Source: Vibrio genomosp. F10 str. ZF-129 (GTDB lineage Bacteria > Pseudomonadota > Gammaproteobacteria > Enterobacterales > Vibrionaceae). From it: DNA of 64,000 nucleotides. Positions 1 through 8,638 of the stretch are shown in pieces. A model generated the notes under the pieces. It made no database searches. It was not told the DNA's origin and worked only from the letters and a program-made list of their open reading frames with translations. Where the stretch lies: contig NZ_AJYQ02000137.1 of NCBI RefSeq assembly GCF_000287055.2, positions 273,879-337,878 of the forward strand, in the 5' to 3' direction. How positions within the stretch are numbered: position 1 is the first letter of the stretch; the number at the start of each line of letters is the position of its first letter. The translations under genes were made by a program, and so were the position numbers.

Positions 1-2
1 GG

Positions 3-95
3 GGTATTCAAAGCAAGAAACCATTGTTCGGACGGATAGGCTCCCTCACAGATTATTTTGATGAACCCACAGCTGAAGTCAGTAATATGAATTGA
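3..95 (+). CDS. C-terminal end of an unidentified protein (truncated by window edge)
   Basis: The third forward frame is open from the window edge to a TGA at 93-95 and reads a 30-residue tail containing PLFGRIGSLTDYFDEP and ending SNMN. The other two forward frames close earlier. The tail is basic then acidic, as in many cytoplasmic C-termini, but it is too short to name a family. It could be a chance open frame. Confidence 0.4.
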   Translation, partial: GIQSKKPLFGRIGSLTDYFDEPTAEVSNMN

Positions 96-217
96 CGCTT
101 TATTTACCAGCCGCTTACCTTTAACCCATAGGGCACACACAAATTGTGATAGCGTATCGTAAAGTATAGAATACCACTCACTGCTCCTTCTCCCTTATGT
201 TGTTAGAGTCTTTGGCC

Positions 218-958
218 ATGAAAAAACGTATTTTACCTATTCCACTTATTTTGCTGATTCCGATTGTTCTTTTAGTGGTGGTTATTGTCGCGGGCGTCTA
301 TCGATTTAGCTTGAGTGATGAACAGATCATGCAAAAGTTTCCAAAACATGAGGTCGTAAACAATGCGATTGTCTCGCAACTTTTTGGTGTTAATTCAAGC
401 AACCCATTGACGATACAAGTGCCAGAAACTCACGCGTTTGCATTTGTGAATTACCTTAACGAGAGAAGTAAAAAGGCGATAGGCGAGTACGATGACGGCA
501 AAGAGCGTGGCAGTATTTTTATCGATACGCAGCGGTTGATGTCTATTGAGGCAAAGAATGAGAAAGTGTTTGTTGCTCCGCTCGCGGTGTCGAACCAAGG
601 CAGTGGCGTTTTCTACTATCTGGCGTTATTTCGTTATGACGCGCAAAGAGATCGAATGATATTAGGGGATTATCAATTGCTCGGTGATCGGGTCGACATT
701 CAAGAGCTTGCTATTTATCCATTCGTAGAGGAAAGAAATCAGTCTCAGGAAAAAGAACTGACTCATGAAGAATCTGCGGCGCCAGATGATAAAAATCGTG
801 TGGAGGGCGTTTCTGTTTTGTTTTTAACTCGAGCTATCGATCAAGCGATGTCATCCCCTGCGTCAGTTGGAGAAGAGCACCGCTACCAAGTTACGGAGGA
901 TTACCGTTTGGTCCGTGTCTTACTCGACGCTACTCCAACTCCAGATGGTACATCTTAG
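218..958 (+). CDS. Conserved hypothetical single-pass membrane protein
   Basis: I do not recognise the family. A basic start (MKKR) is followed by a strongly hydrophobic segment at about residues 5-25 (PIPLILLIPIVLLVVVIVAGV), so the protein is an N-terminally anchored membrane protein whose remaining roughly 220 residues face the periplasm. The middle is mixed alpha/beta and carries an acidic stretch (QSQEKELTHEESAAPDD) that looks like a flexible linker, then a final segment with an EDYRLVRVLLD strand. I chose the ATG at 218 because a weak AGAG lies 9 bases upstream; an in-frame ATG at 197 would add seven residues ahead of the charged anchor. It has no obvious operon partner. Confidence 0.6.
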   Translation: MKKRILPIPLILLIPIVLLVVVIVAGVYRFSLSDEQIMQKFPKHEVVNNAIVSQLFGVNSSNPLTIQVPETHAFAFVNYLNERSKKAIGEYDDGKERGSIFIDTQRLMSIEAKNEKVFVAPLAVSNQGSGVFYYLALFRYDAQRDRMILGDYQLLGDRVDIQELAIYPFVEERNQSQEKELTHEESAAPDDKNRVEGVSVLFLTRAIDQAMSSPASVGEEHRYQVTEDYRLVRVLLDATPTPDGTS

Positions 959-1199
959 CTGCGCATCGTAGCGGCTATCGGTTTGCTCAGGCGGATACGG
1001 TTATGTTGTTTACGCAAATGTAAGGTAATTATTATAAAGATGTGATGTAAGCGCTTACTACGCTCTTTGTGCTTTCATGTATTGCGGCTATAGCTAATGA
1101 AACGCACAGTTTTGTACTGAATATTCGCTAGCCTGATGACATTTTATAGAGAAACCCTTAACCTAATCGCCAGATACTGTATTTAAATTGGAATGTTTT

Positions 1200-2501
1200 G
1201 TGAGTTCAAATTCAATCGTAAGCCGCTACTCTTCGCTCTCTAAGCGAAAAATAATGGTCGCCATTAGCTTACCTATCGTCGCCTTCATTCTTGTTTCATC
1301 GCTTAGCCCAAGTTCAATGCAAAAGACAGTTGAGCTTTCGTTAACGAGTTCAAATCCTGTTAATGAGTTTTTAGACAGTTCCGTTAGTTCCGACAGTGCT
1401 GTTAGCCGCATCGAGATACCGGACTATGAATATGTTATCCAGCCGGGCGATAATCTCAGCTCGATCTTTCAGCACCTTGGATTTCGCTACCAAGATATGA
1501 TGCGGATTATGGAAACAGACGTGAACTACTTAGCGTTAGATACCTTAAAACCTGGGAATACATTGCGCTTTTGGCAAGGTGAGCAAGGCTCAGATCTCAA
1601 AAAAATGGCGCTTGAATTCAGTATTGTGGATCAGGTGGTGTATACGCGGTTAGAAGATGGTGACTACGAGTTTGAAGAGATACGCATTCCTGGTAGTTGG
1701 GTTGAATTCCCGTTGGTTGGGGAGATCAATGGCAGTTTTTCTCAGTCCGTTAATCGTGTGGGGTTAAACAGTGCTGAAATTGAGCATGTTGTGTCGTTAC
1801 TCAAGGATAAAATTAATTTTTCTAGAGACTTAAGAGCGGGTGATCAGTTTGAGATTGTCCAGTCTCGTCAATATGTCGATGATACATTAACCGGTAACCG
1901 AGAAATTCAGGCGGTAAAAATTGTTAACCGAGGAAGAGAAGTATCGGCTTACCTTCATCGAGATGGGCAGTACTATGACCATGAAGGTAACAGTTTACAA
2001 CGTGCGTTTCAGCGCAAGCCGGTGAATGGTTCATACCGATTAAGCTCTCATTTTAATCCTAAGCGTCTTCACCCTGTTACGGGCAGAGTCTCACCACACA
2101 ACGGAACCGATTGGGCAACCCCAACTGGAACGCCTATCGTATCAACAGGGGATGGCGTGGTTGTTATGACCCGGAATCATCCTTATGCGGGTAAATATGT
2201 GGTGATTCAGCATGGCAATACTTACAAAACGCGCTATTTGCACCTAAGCAAAATATTGGTACGCAAAGGCCAAAAAGTAAGTCGCGGGCAGCGCATTGGA
2301 TTGGCCGGAGCAACAGGACGTGTGACTGGCCCGCATATTCATTATGAATTGATGGTTCGTGGCCGAGCGGTGAATCCAATGACAGCCAATATCCCGATGG
2401 CAAATTCAGTACCTAAGAAAGAATTGGCTGGCTTTGTTGCAAGACGGAACGAGCTAAATAATCTCCTCAGCGAGCAAAGCCTTAATGTGGTCACCAATTA
2501 A
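1200..2501 (+). CDS. M23-family murein DD-endopeptidase (MepM/Shy type)
   Basis: This is a periplasmic, membrane-anchored zinc endopeptidase expected to cut stem-peptide cross-links in peptidoglycan so that new wall can be inserted. An N-terminal hydrophobic segment (IMVAISLPIVAFILVSSL) anchors it. A LysM/OapA-like region starts with YEYVIQPGDNLSSIF near residue 75, and the C-terminal LytM domain starts about residue 285 with HPVTGRVSPHNGTDWATP and ends with HIHYEL. The zinc ligands visible are the His and Asp of HNGTD and the last His of HIH. At 433 residues it matches E. coli MepM and the Vibrio Shy enzymes. The GTG at 1200 has a GGAA about 6 bases upstream; a TTG at 1188 is also in frame. 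Which Shy paralogue this is cannot be settled by eye. Confidence 0.88.
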   Translation: MSSNSIVSRYSSLSKRKIMVAISLPIVAFILVSSLSPSSMQKTVELSLTSSNPVNEFLDSSVSSDSAVSRIEIPDYEYVIQPGDNLSSIFQHLGFRYQDMMRIMETDVNYLALDTLKPGNTLRFWQGEQGSDLKKMALEFSIVDQVVYTRLEDGDYEFEEIRIPGSWVEFPLVGEINGSFSQSVNRVGLNSAEIEHVVSLLKDKINFSRDLRAGDQFEIVQSRQYVDDTLTGNREIQAVKIVNRGREVSAYLHRDGQYYDHEGNSLQRAFQRKPVNGSYRLSSHFNPKRLHPVTGRVSPHNGTDWATPTGTPIVSTGDGVVVMTRNHPYAGKYVVIQHGNTYKTRYLHLSKILVRKGQKVSRGQRIGLAGATGRVTGPHIHYELMVRGRAVNPMTANIPMANSVPKKELAGFVARRNELNNLLSEQSLNVVTN

Positions 2502-2573
2502 TACCTAAAGCACAGCTCATGAACGAGATGAAAAGACATGAGTTGGCGCAGTTTTAATCACTTAATTTCTTTT

Positions 2574-4463
2574 CTATGCCGATTTTATTTTTTCAATGGT
2601 GTTAGCTCGTTCAAAATAGTCTTTGATTAACTCTATTGGCGTTTTGGGGCGGGAAAAATAATACCCTTGTATTTGTGTGCAACCCATCAGGTAGAGTTTG
2701 TCGAGGGCCTCTTTTGTTTCAACGCCTTCAGCGACTAGAGAGACATTCAGTTGTTCTGCCAATTGTATAATCAGTTTGACTACACGTTCCGACTTTTGAT
2801 TGTTCAGCATGTTTCGCACGAAACTGGCATCAATTTTTATGCAATCGATGGGGTATTGGTGAAGGTAGTTCAAACTGGAGTATCCAGTTCCAAAGTCGTC
2901 CAGCGCGATGGTGAATCCAAATGCTCTCAATCGGTCTAGAACGGACTTTACTTTATCGCCATGTGTGATCAGAACCGTTTCCGTAAGCTCAATGACAAAA
3001 TCATGGGGATCACACTCATGGGCGCTGAGCGTACTCGTCAGGTGCTGGATATATCGTTCTGAGCTGCTCAGTTCATGCGCAGAGCAGTTAATACCTAACT
3101 TTACTTTGTGTCCCAATCCTTTTTCAAGCTCTAACTTTGCTTCGCAAGCCAGCTGTATGATCCGTTCTCCCAGCTCAATAATTAATCCAGATTGCTCTGC
3201 CGCCTCAATAAACTCAATGGGAGAAATAACGCCTAATTGCTTACTATTCCAGCGAGCAAGAACCTCAAAATAACGCCAAGAGTCGCCGTGTTTATGGACG
3301 ATAGGTTGAGTAGCGACAAAAATCTCGCTTAGCTGTTGCTTTGATTTTTTCAGTTCATTTCTCAGTGCCCTGATGATCATGTTCTTGCGATGGTATAACC
3401 CACTTAATTGGGAGTTATAACAACGTATTTGTGTCCCCGACGTCTTTTTACAGTCTTTTAGGGCAAGGCTGGCATTGTGAAGGAGTTGATCTGCTGTGAA
3501 CATTTTGTCTTGGGTTCTGGTGATTCCAATACTAACCGGAATACTCACGTAGTGTGCTTTATCTTTGTATCCTTGTTGCAAAAGGTGAATGATTTCGTGG
3601 CAGACTTGAATGGGGTCTCTATCGTAAGTAATGAACGCAAACTCATCGGCAGATATCCTAAACGCCAAGTGTTGTTCTGGGACATTATCGCTAATTGTAC
3701 TGGCGACAAAGCGCAACACCTGATCACCGATATAGTTACCATAGAGATCATTAATGGATTTGAAATTATCAATATCAACATAGGCCAAGGTGAAAGAATA
3801 TGGCGAAGATTGAATAAGCACTTCTAGTTGATCCGATAGGCTGCAGCGATTTCGTAAACCCGTCAAGTTATCGTGAGAAACCTCATAATTCAGCTGATTG
3901 ACTAGGCTCTTAGATCGCTTAGCAAGCCATTTCTCACGTAAGCTATGGACGATAATGTTCGCGAATAATTGGTGGTAAGCTAAAACGCTCTCAGGGCCAT
4001 CAATAGGTCTATCAAATGTGGAAAGTAATACACCTAGTGTTTCGCCTTTGTGATTTTTTAGCGGGATACCAATATAAGCATGTAAGTGATTTTCTTGGAT
4101 ATAGCCGTCGAGAGGGTAATACGTGATGAGGTTATCGGTGTAAAAAAGGTATTCGGATTGTTTCCAGTGTACTTGTCCTCTCAATATTGGTTCACTAAAT
4201 ACTTGCTCTCTAAATATTTGTTCACAAGGTGTGTTTTTAAGTGGGTAGATGAAGTTTTCTTGCACCGATTGATTTCGGACACACGATAATGTCTTCGCTT
4301 GGTAGCGAAGTTTATCGAACTCAACAATGGAAGTAGAAAAACTCTGAAATCGCTGATTCAATTTAAGAGTGACATGGTCGAGCAGGGCGGTGCCTTCCAT
4401 AAGCAGAGTCTCGTTCACTTCATCTAAGCCTATAGCACCCGTGTTTGTTAGCCTCATAGCCAT
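2574..4463 (-). CDS. GAF-GGDEF-EAL protein, probable c-di-GMP phosphodiesterase
   Basis: This 629-residue cytoplasmic protein has an N-terminal GAF-like sensor (about 20-180), a GGDEF domain (about 195-350) and a C-terminal EAL domain (about 365-620). The GGDEF signature is degenerate, reading SADEF at 271-275, so cyclase activity is unlikely and the domain may only bind GTP. The EAL motif itself reads EVL (400-402), but the later catalytic motifs DDFGTGYSSLNYL, KIDASFV and AEGVET are intact, so phosphodiesterase activity is plausible. Residues 81-100 consist of four copies of a five-residue unit (EQIFR, EQVFS, EPILR, GQVHW) inside the sensor region, encoded by four 15-bp repeats. There are two candidate starts, ATG 4463 and ATG 4457. 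The gene stands alone, convergent with the M23 gene. Confidence 0.88.
   Translation of the reverse strand: MAMRLTNTGAIGLDEVNETLLMEGTALLDHVTLKLNQRFQSFSTSIVEFDKLRYQAKTLSCVRNQSVQENFIYPLKNTPCEQIFREQVFSEPILRGQVHWKQSEYLFYTDNLITYYPLDGYIQENHLHAYIGIPLKNHKGETLGVLLSTFDRPIDGPESVLAYHQLFANIIVHSLREKWLAKRSKSLVNQLNYEVSHDNLTGLRNRCSLSDQLEVLIQSSPYSFTLAYVDIDNFKSINDLYGNYIGDQVLRFVASTISDNVPEQHLAFRISADEFAFITYDRDPIQVCHEIIHLLQQGYKDKAHYVSIPVSIGITRTQDKMFTADQLLHNASLALKDCKKTSGTQIRCYNSQLSGLYHRKNMIIRALRNELKKSKQQLSEIFVATQPIVHKHGDSWRYFEVLARWNSKQLGVISPIEFIEAAEQSGLIIELGERIIQLACEAKLELEKGLGHKVKLGINCSAHELSSSERYIQHLTSTLSAHECDPHDFVIELTETVLITHGDKVKSVLDRLRAFGFTIALDDFGTGYSSLNYLHQYPIDCIKIDASFVRNMLNNQKSERVVKLIIQLAEQLNVSLVAEGVETKEALDKLYLMGCTQIQGYYFSRPKTPIELIKDYFERANTIEKIKSA
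4164..4223 (-). repeat. Four in-frame 15-bp tandem repeats in the GAF region of the GGDEF/EAL gene
   Basis: The plus strand shows four related 15-base units, the third beginning ACTTGCTCTCTAAAT. They encode EQIFR/EQVFS/EPILR/GQVHW. Unit length is a multiple of three, so copy number could change without a frameshift. Confidence 0.7.
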
Positions 4464-4787
4464 ATTGAGATCTCACGTTGTGGTGTGTTGTAAACTTTTT
4501 ATAATATGTGTATGCACTTAAGCACTATGGTAGAGATCACGCTTTATTGCAAATGCAATAAGGTGCACTTAGTAAAGGGTGATTATTATTTTATGGCGAA
4601 TCAGAGCGTTAAAGAGCAAAATAAATTTTTTCACAAAATTGGCGTTTTTTTTGCTTCTTTTTTCAATTTTTAGTGAGATTCTTTGTACAACTTTTGCCTT
4701 ATTGCGTTCAAAAAATCGGCTTAAATACTGATGTGATGATTAGTTCAGTTGAACGTTATACAATGGGGTTTGAATCTTTTGTGAGTA
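4464..4787. other. Intergenic region between divergent genes
   Basis: This 324-base AT-rich spacer holds no open frame worth calling. It must contain the promoters for the GGDEF/EAL gene (leftwards) and the 118-residue gene (rightwards). T-rich runs near 4626-4670 are the only visible structure. A TATACA at 4757-4762 could be a -10 element for the rightward gene, but no good -35 is paired with it. Confidence 0.4.
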
Positions 4788-5144
4788 ATGACAATGCAAC
4801 AAAACGAGTTTGAAACACTAGTCAAAGCGTTATGCCAATTAGAAGGGCTTCCACAAGCACTGGAAGCATTAAAAGCCAGTGAAGACCCTGACATTGCGGA
4901 AGTCGCGGCTTCACTCAGTGGTCAGTTTTCCTTAGCTGACGTTGAAGGTGAATCGCGCATTTATCACGTAACAGTGGAAGAAAATGAGCAAGGTGAAGAA
5001 CAAGAGTTTGTCGAGCATGTGATGAACGAAGGCGATGATGTCATTAAGTTTGTTGCCTGGTTCTTTGATGCCCAGTTTGGAATGAAGCAGAAAGAAACCT
5101 ACCAGGCGGCGGGTAAAACCTACCGTCAGCCGAAACGCGGTTAG
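4788..5144 (+). CDS. Conserved hypothetical acidic cytoplasmic protein
   Basis: I do not recognise a named family. The 118-residue product is strongly acidic (VTVEENEQGEEQEFVEHVMNEGDD) with no signal peptide or membrane segment, and ends in a basic tail (RQPKRG). The N-terminal third (FETLVKALCQLEGLPQALEALKASEDP) looks like a small helical bundle; the second half alternates strands and turns. A second ATG at 4794 has a better-placed GTGAG upstream and may be the true start. The gene is monocistronic: a strong terminator follows directly, and the next gene is on the other strand. Confidence 0.65.
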   Translation: MTMQQNEFETLVKALCQLEGLPQALEALKASEDPDIAEVAASLSGQFSLADVEGESRIYHVTVEENEQGEEQEFVEHVMNEGDDVIKFVAWFFDAQFGMKQKETYQAAGKTYRQPKRG

Positions 5145-5165
5145 ATTATCTTCACCTCATAAATG

Positions 5166-5205
5166 AAGCCCCTTGAATGATCTCAGTATCATCAAGGGGC
5201 TTTTT
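5166..5205 (+). terminator. Rho-independent terminator
   Basis: Arms AAGCCCCTTGA and TCAAGGGGCTT form an 11-bp stem followed by TTTTT at 5201-5205, 22 bases after the stop codon of the preceding gene. Confidence 0.85.
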
Positions 5206-5313
5206 CTGTTGCTGACTGCTTTGGTTCTATCTGTCAGCATTTATTTCATCTAACGGTAAGGTTGCTTTTAATGATCAGCAAGAACTATCTGATTGGACGA
5301 TTATTAATCACTT

Positions 5314-5937
5314 TCAACCCGCTGTGGTGCTATTGGGCTCCATAGGAACGACGTTATCTGGGATACCTTCTGGCTTATTAACCTTTATCCACTCTTCGAG
5401 ATTATCTGCTCCGCCTATATATTGATCATCAAGCCAGATCTGTGGAACCGTGACGGGGGTCTTTTGACCAATATGTGCTTTGACTTCCGGAATCATGCGG
5501 TAAAGTGCAGCACTGTCTTTAACCACATCGTGGTAACGGTATTCAATCCCTGCATTGTCTAACAGGTTTTTAGCTTTCACGCAGAATGGGCAAGTCGCTT
5601 TGCCATAGACAATATTACCCTTAAGTGTGTCTTTCTTAACCCACTCTTGAATGACCGATTGAACCAGCACGCCACGATTGAGTGCTTCCCCTTGGCTGAT
5701 CACTTTGCCCTCAACCACAAGGATGGGTGCATGCCAGGAACCCAGTTTGAGTGGCTCCCACCAATGAGATAACCAGTCTTTGACCTCAAGTTCGACAGGA
5801 ATACCTTCTAACTCGGTTTCAAAGGTATCGAGTAAGATATCTTTGGTTAATGTGCATTCTCCACAAGGTATATTCACTTTGAATGGTCCCCAGCTGCCGC
5901 CCCAGCGATACAGTGTAATCTTAATTGGTGTCGTCAT
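5314..5937 (-). CDS. Two-domain thioredoxin-fold protein with C-terminal glutaredoxin
   Basis: The C-terminal part (from about residue 110) is a glutaredoxin: ATCPFCVKAKNLL carries the CPFC redox motif, TVPQIWL supplies the cis-proline loop and GGADNLEEW the glutathione-site GG. The N-terminal part (about 1-100) also looks like a thioredoxin-like fold, with PCGECTLTKDIL giving a second CxxC (CGEC) and HAPILVVEGK resembling a cis-proline strand. The 207-residue product therefore seems to carry two redox centres; a plain glutaredoxin is about 85 residues. There is no signal peptide, so it acts in the cytoplasm. I chose the ATG at 5937, preceded by GGGATAAG on the coding strand; the frame stays open upstream for 48 codons without a convincing start. 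Confidence 0.75.
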   Translation of the reverse strand: MTTPIKITLYRWGGSWGPFKVNIPCGECTLTKDILLDTFETELEGIPVELEVKDWLSHWWEPLKLGSWHAPILVVEGKVISQGEALNRGVLVQSVIQEWVKKDTLKGNIVYGKATCPFCVKAKNLLDNAGIEYRYHDVVKDSAALYRMIPEVKAHIGQKTPVTVPQIWLDDQYIGGADNLEEWIKVNKPEGIPDNVVPMEPNSTTAG

Positions 5938-6577
5938 AATCTTATCCCAATGGCTCGTATAACGTAATAGAACGGAATGCAGCGCGATAAATTTCATGAA
6001 AAGTAACATAAAACTACCGAAGAGGTAGGTTGAACTCGCTCGGTTTAGAGTCCTGCTTGGCGAGGTTGCCATAAAAAGCATGTGGAATGAGGTTTAACCC
6101 GTTGTATATCCAGTTCAATGGATTGCAGGTAATGGCTCAAGCACTACCGGACTCAAATATTAGGAAGCAGAATCACATAAGCATCGAATCAAAGAGTTAC
6201 CCTAATAAAACAGTATTCAAAATTCATCAATCTGATGTTGCTTGTGGTATTTGCTTTGTGAATAAGGTTGTATCATTTGAGTTTTATTCTGTATGTCTGC
6301 ATTCTAAAAGTGTGATTTAGAACGCCTATTTTATGAGTGTGTCAACTTGTTAACCAGTTCACATTTTTGATTTGGAATGAGATGTGCGCTGTAACTCTAT
6401 GATTTTTAATGTTTCACATTAATTTATATACGGTTTTTTTTGTTTTACATCATTTTATGCAACTTTTCCTGATTCGCTAGGTACAGTCGATGTACTTGTT
6501 AACCAAGGTGTAACACTACTACATGGTGAGGCATCGGGTTGTCAGTGGACAAACCAAACGTATATATGGACTTTAAA
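5938..6577. other. Long intergenic region upstream of the porin gene
   Basis: Two short open frames run through these 640 bases (minus strand to 6081, plus strand 6087-6320), but their compositions are unlike real proteins here and neither has a ribosome site. The distal part (6340-6560) is very AT-rich with TTTCACATTAATTT-like runs, as expected for a regulated outer-membrane porin promoter. ToxR-type control is possible by analogy with OmpU, but I cannot define a site. Confidence 0.4.
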
Positions 6578-7624
6578 ATGAATAAAAAATTTCTAGCTGT
6601 AGCAATCGCTGCTTCTACATTCGCTGCTCAAGCAGTTGCTGTTGAACTTTACAACAACGACGGTACTACGTTCTCTATGGGCGGCCACGTTTCTGTTAAC
6701 CTTAACGGTTCAGAATCTGGTAACACAGATGTAGGTACTAACTCTCCACGTATCAACTTCACGGCAACTCAAGACCTAGGTAACGGTTTTGAAGTCGATG
6801 CTCGCGGCGAATGGGCACTTAACTACCTGACTAACGGTGATAATGCATTCACTACTCGTCTTGGTTACGTAGGTCTTACTCATGAAGAGCTAGGTCGCGC
6901 CGTAGTTGGTACTCAATGGGCACCATTCTACGACGTAGCGGGTGTGACTGATATGCCAATCGCGTTTGCCAATGACTTCTTATACGACGGCCACCTAGGT
7001 GGCGATTTCGCTAAAACAGGCCAGACTCGTGCGGACAATATGATCTCTTACCGTAAAGGTTTTGATTTTGCTGAAGCTGGCGCACTAAACGTTGGTGTTG
7101 CATGGCAAGGTGCTTATGATCAAAAAGTTGCTAATGTCGTGACTCGTGAATACAGCGATCGTGTTCAAGCAACGCTTGCTTACGAGTTCATGGGTGCTTC
7201 TTTAGGTTACGCATACAGTACTGGTGACGTTGCAACAGCGACAACGGGTTCTGCTAAAGGCTCTCTAGATATCCACGCTATTTCTGCTACTTACGGCTCA
7301 TACGGCAACGGTCTATACCTTGCTGGTGTTTATCAGATGACTGAAGATAAAAACGTAATGCAAGAAGAGCTTGACTCTTATGAGTTAATCGCGGCTTACG
7401 CATTGGCAAACAGCCTAAATTTCAGCATCAACTACGAAACTGTTGAAGCTAAAGACACAGTAACAAATGTTAAAGATACTGATCGTGAAGAGATGGCTTT
7501 GCAAGCTGAGTACAACTTTGCTTCAAACATCGTCGGTTACACAGGTTACCAATTCGATCTTAAGAGCGAAGATGGTTACAAGTCTGACGACAAGTGGGTT
7601 ATCGGCGCACGTTTCTACCTATAA
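6578..7624 (+). CDS. Gram-negative general porin (OmpU-like)
   Basis: This is a trimeric outer-membrane beta-barrel for passive diffusion of small solutes. The signal peptide MNKKFLAVAIAASTFAAQAVA is followed by the mature start VELYNNDGTTFSMGGHVSV. The body is a run of amphipathic strands typical of the family (GFEVDARGEW, TRLGYVGLTHEELGRAVVGTQW), and the protein ends in phenylalanine-tyrosine-leucine (GARFYL) rather than the usual terminal Phe. The 348 residues fit OmpU/OmpC-size porins. Codon use is markedly biased toward highly expressed choices compared with neighbours. I placed the start at ATG 6578, with GGA 7 bases upstream; the frame extends back to 6539 without signal-like sequence. 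It has its own terminator. Confidence 0.88.
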   Translation: MNKKFLAVAIAASTFAAQAVAVELYNNDGTTFSMGGHVSVNLNGSESGNTDVGTNSPRINFTATQDLGNGFEVDARGEWALNYLTNGDNAFTTRLGYVGLTHEELGRAVVGTQWAPFYDVAGVTDMPIAFANDFLYDGHLGGDFAKTGQTRADNMISYRKGFDFAEAGALNVGVAWQGAYDQKVANVVTREYSDRVQATLAYEFMGASLGYAYSTGDVATATTGSAKGSLDIHAISATYGSYGNGLYLAGVYQMTEDKNVMQEELDSYELIAAYALANSLNFSINYETVEAKDTVTNVKDTDREEMALQAEYNFASNIVGYTGYQFDLKSEDGYKSDDKWVIGARFYL

Positions 7625-7682
7625 GCCTTTCGCTTAAAGGAAACAACGCAGCAGTAACGGCTTAACGTTACGCTAAATAGTG

Positions 7683-7713
7683 AAACACCTTCTATTTATA
7701 GGAGGTGTTTTTT
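7683..7713 (+). terminator. Rho-independent terminator of the porin gene
   Basis: AAACACCT and AGGTGTTT pair across a short loop and run into TTTTTT at 7708-7713, about 60 bases after the porin stop. Confidence 0.8.
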
Positions 7714-7908
7714 ATTGTCTAAAGAAAAGGAATGAGTAGAGCATAAACGATAACGGCGAGGTATCGGGTTCATAACTTTGAGTGGATGATCTTAGTTTTA
7801 CATTTAAGTCGCTAGGTTTGTCTTAAAAGTCATATAAATAACGCTCGACTCGGTTATTATTTGCGCTCGATTGTATTTGGCTCTGTTTTTTATATTCAAG
7901 GAAGAATC

Positions 7909-8553
7909 ATGCATAGCGTACGAGTTGATGACACCACGGTAACCCCTTCTAAAATTGTTTGTATTGGCCGCAACTACCTTGAACATATCCAAGAACTGAA
8001 TAACGCCATTCCCGATGAAATGGTGGTGTTTAATAAACCCAATAGTGCGCTAACCCATCGTCTCTTATCGAATGCTGCGCGATCGGGTGGTCTGCAACTT
8101 TCAGAATCCGACACCATCCATTATGAAGGTGAAATCTGCTTTGTGATCAAGAATGGACAAATTGATGCAGCAGGTATTGGCCTTGATCTCACCAAACGCG
8201 CATTGCAATCTGAATTAAAAGGAAAGGGGCTTCCATGGGAACGCGCCAAGAGCTTTGATGATTCTGCCGTCTTTAGCCGTTTTGTTTCAATGCGTGATAT
8301 TAATATTCAACAACTTCAGATCGAACTGTTCATTAATTGTATGCGTGTTCAGTGTGGCAGTGTGAATGAGATGATTTATTCTCCATCAACTATTTTGGCT
8401 GAGCTTCAAACCTATACGACACTCTGCGATGGCGACATCATTATGACAGGCACCCCAAAAGGGGTCGGGGAAGTTCACCAAGGCGATATTTTTCTTGCGC
8501 GTCTAAAGTGTGGGGAAACGACGTTAATAGAAATAGAATGGGTAGCTGAATAA
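7909..8553 (+). CDS. Fumarylacetoacetate hydrolase-family protein
   Basis: The 214-residue single-domain product fits the small FAH family (acylpyruvases, oxaloacetate decarboxylases/tautomerases). It has the family opening KIVCIGRNYLEHIQEL, the metal-binding EGEICFVI (the Glu pair), an internal AKSFDDSAVFSRF, and the signature TGTPKGVGEVHQGD near the C-terminus. It is cytoplasmic and probably acts on a 2-oxo acid; the exact substrate cannot be read from sequence. The ATG at 7909 sits 4-5 bases after AAGGAAG, clearly better than an upstream in-frame TTG. The stop codon lies inside a 15-bp tandem repeat. The next gene is 85 bases downstream and may be cotranscribed. Confidence 0.85.
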   Translation: MHSVRVDDTTVTPSKIVCIGRNYLEHIQELNNAIPDEMVVFNKPNSALTHRLLSNAARSGGLQLSESDTIHYEGEICFVIKNGQIDAAGIGLDLTKRALQSELKGKGLPWERAKSFDDSAVFSRFVSMRDINIQQLQIELFINCMRVQCGSVNEMIYSPSTILAELQTYTTLCDGDIIMTGTPKGVGEVHQGDIFLARLKCGETTLIEIEWVAE

Positions 8554-8594
8554 CTTATGGCTCCATAACTTACCACTGAATAACTGCGCATTTC
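8550..8594 (+). repeat. 15-bp tandem repeat over the stop codon of the FAH-family gene
   Basis: ATAACTTA occurs at 8550 and 8565, and ATAACT again at 8580, giving a strict 15-base period. The first copy contains the TAA stop at 8551-8553. Confidence 0.55.
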
Positions 8595-8638
8595 TGTAAT
8601 GGTGTTATTCGCTCCATTTTTCTCTATAAGGCACACTT

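Noticed and set aside
1020..1060. Possible Zur box before the M23 gene, which would mark it as ShyB
   Set aside because: ATTATTATAAAGATGTGATGT has only partial similarity and no palindromic centre.
5938..6081. N-terminal extension of the glutaredoxin fusion
   Set aside because: Frame is open but composition is unlike the protein, and the ATG at 5937 has a suitable ribosome site.
6087..6320. A 77-codon plus-strand frame upstream of the porin
   Set aside because: Begins at an ATG without ribosome site, has an irregular composition (Ser, Lys, His, Cys scattered) and no recognisable motif; it lies where a porin promoter is expected.
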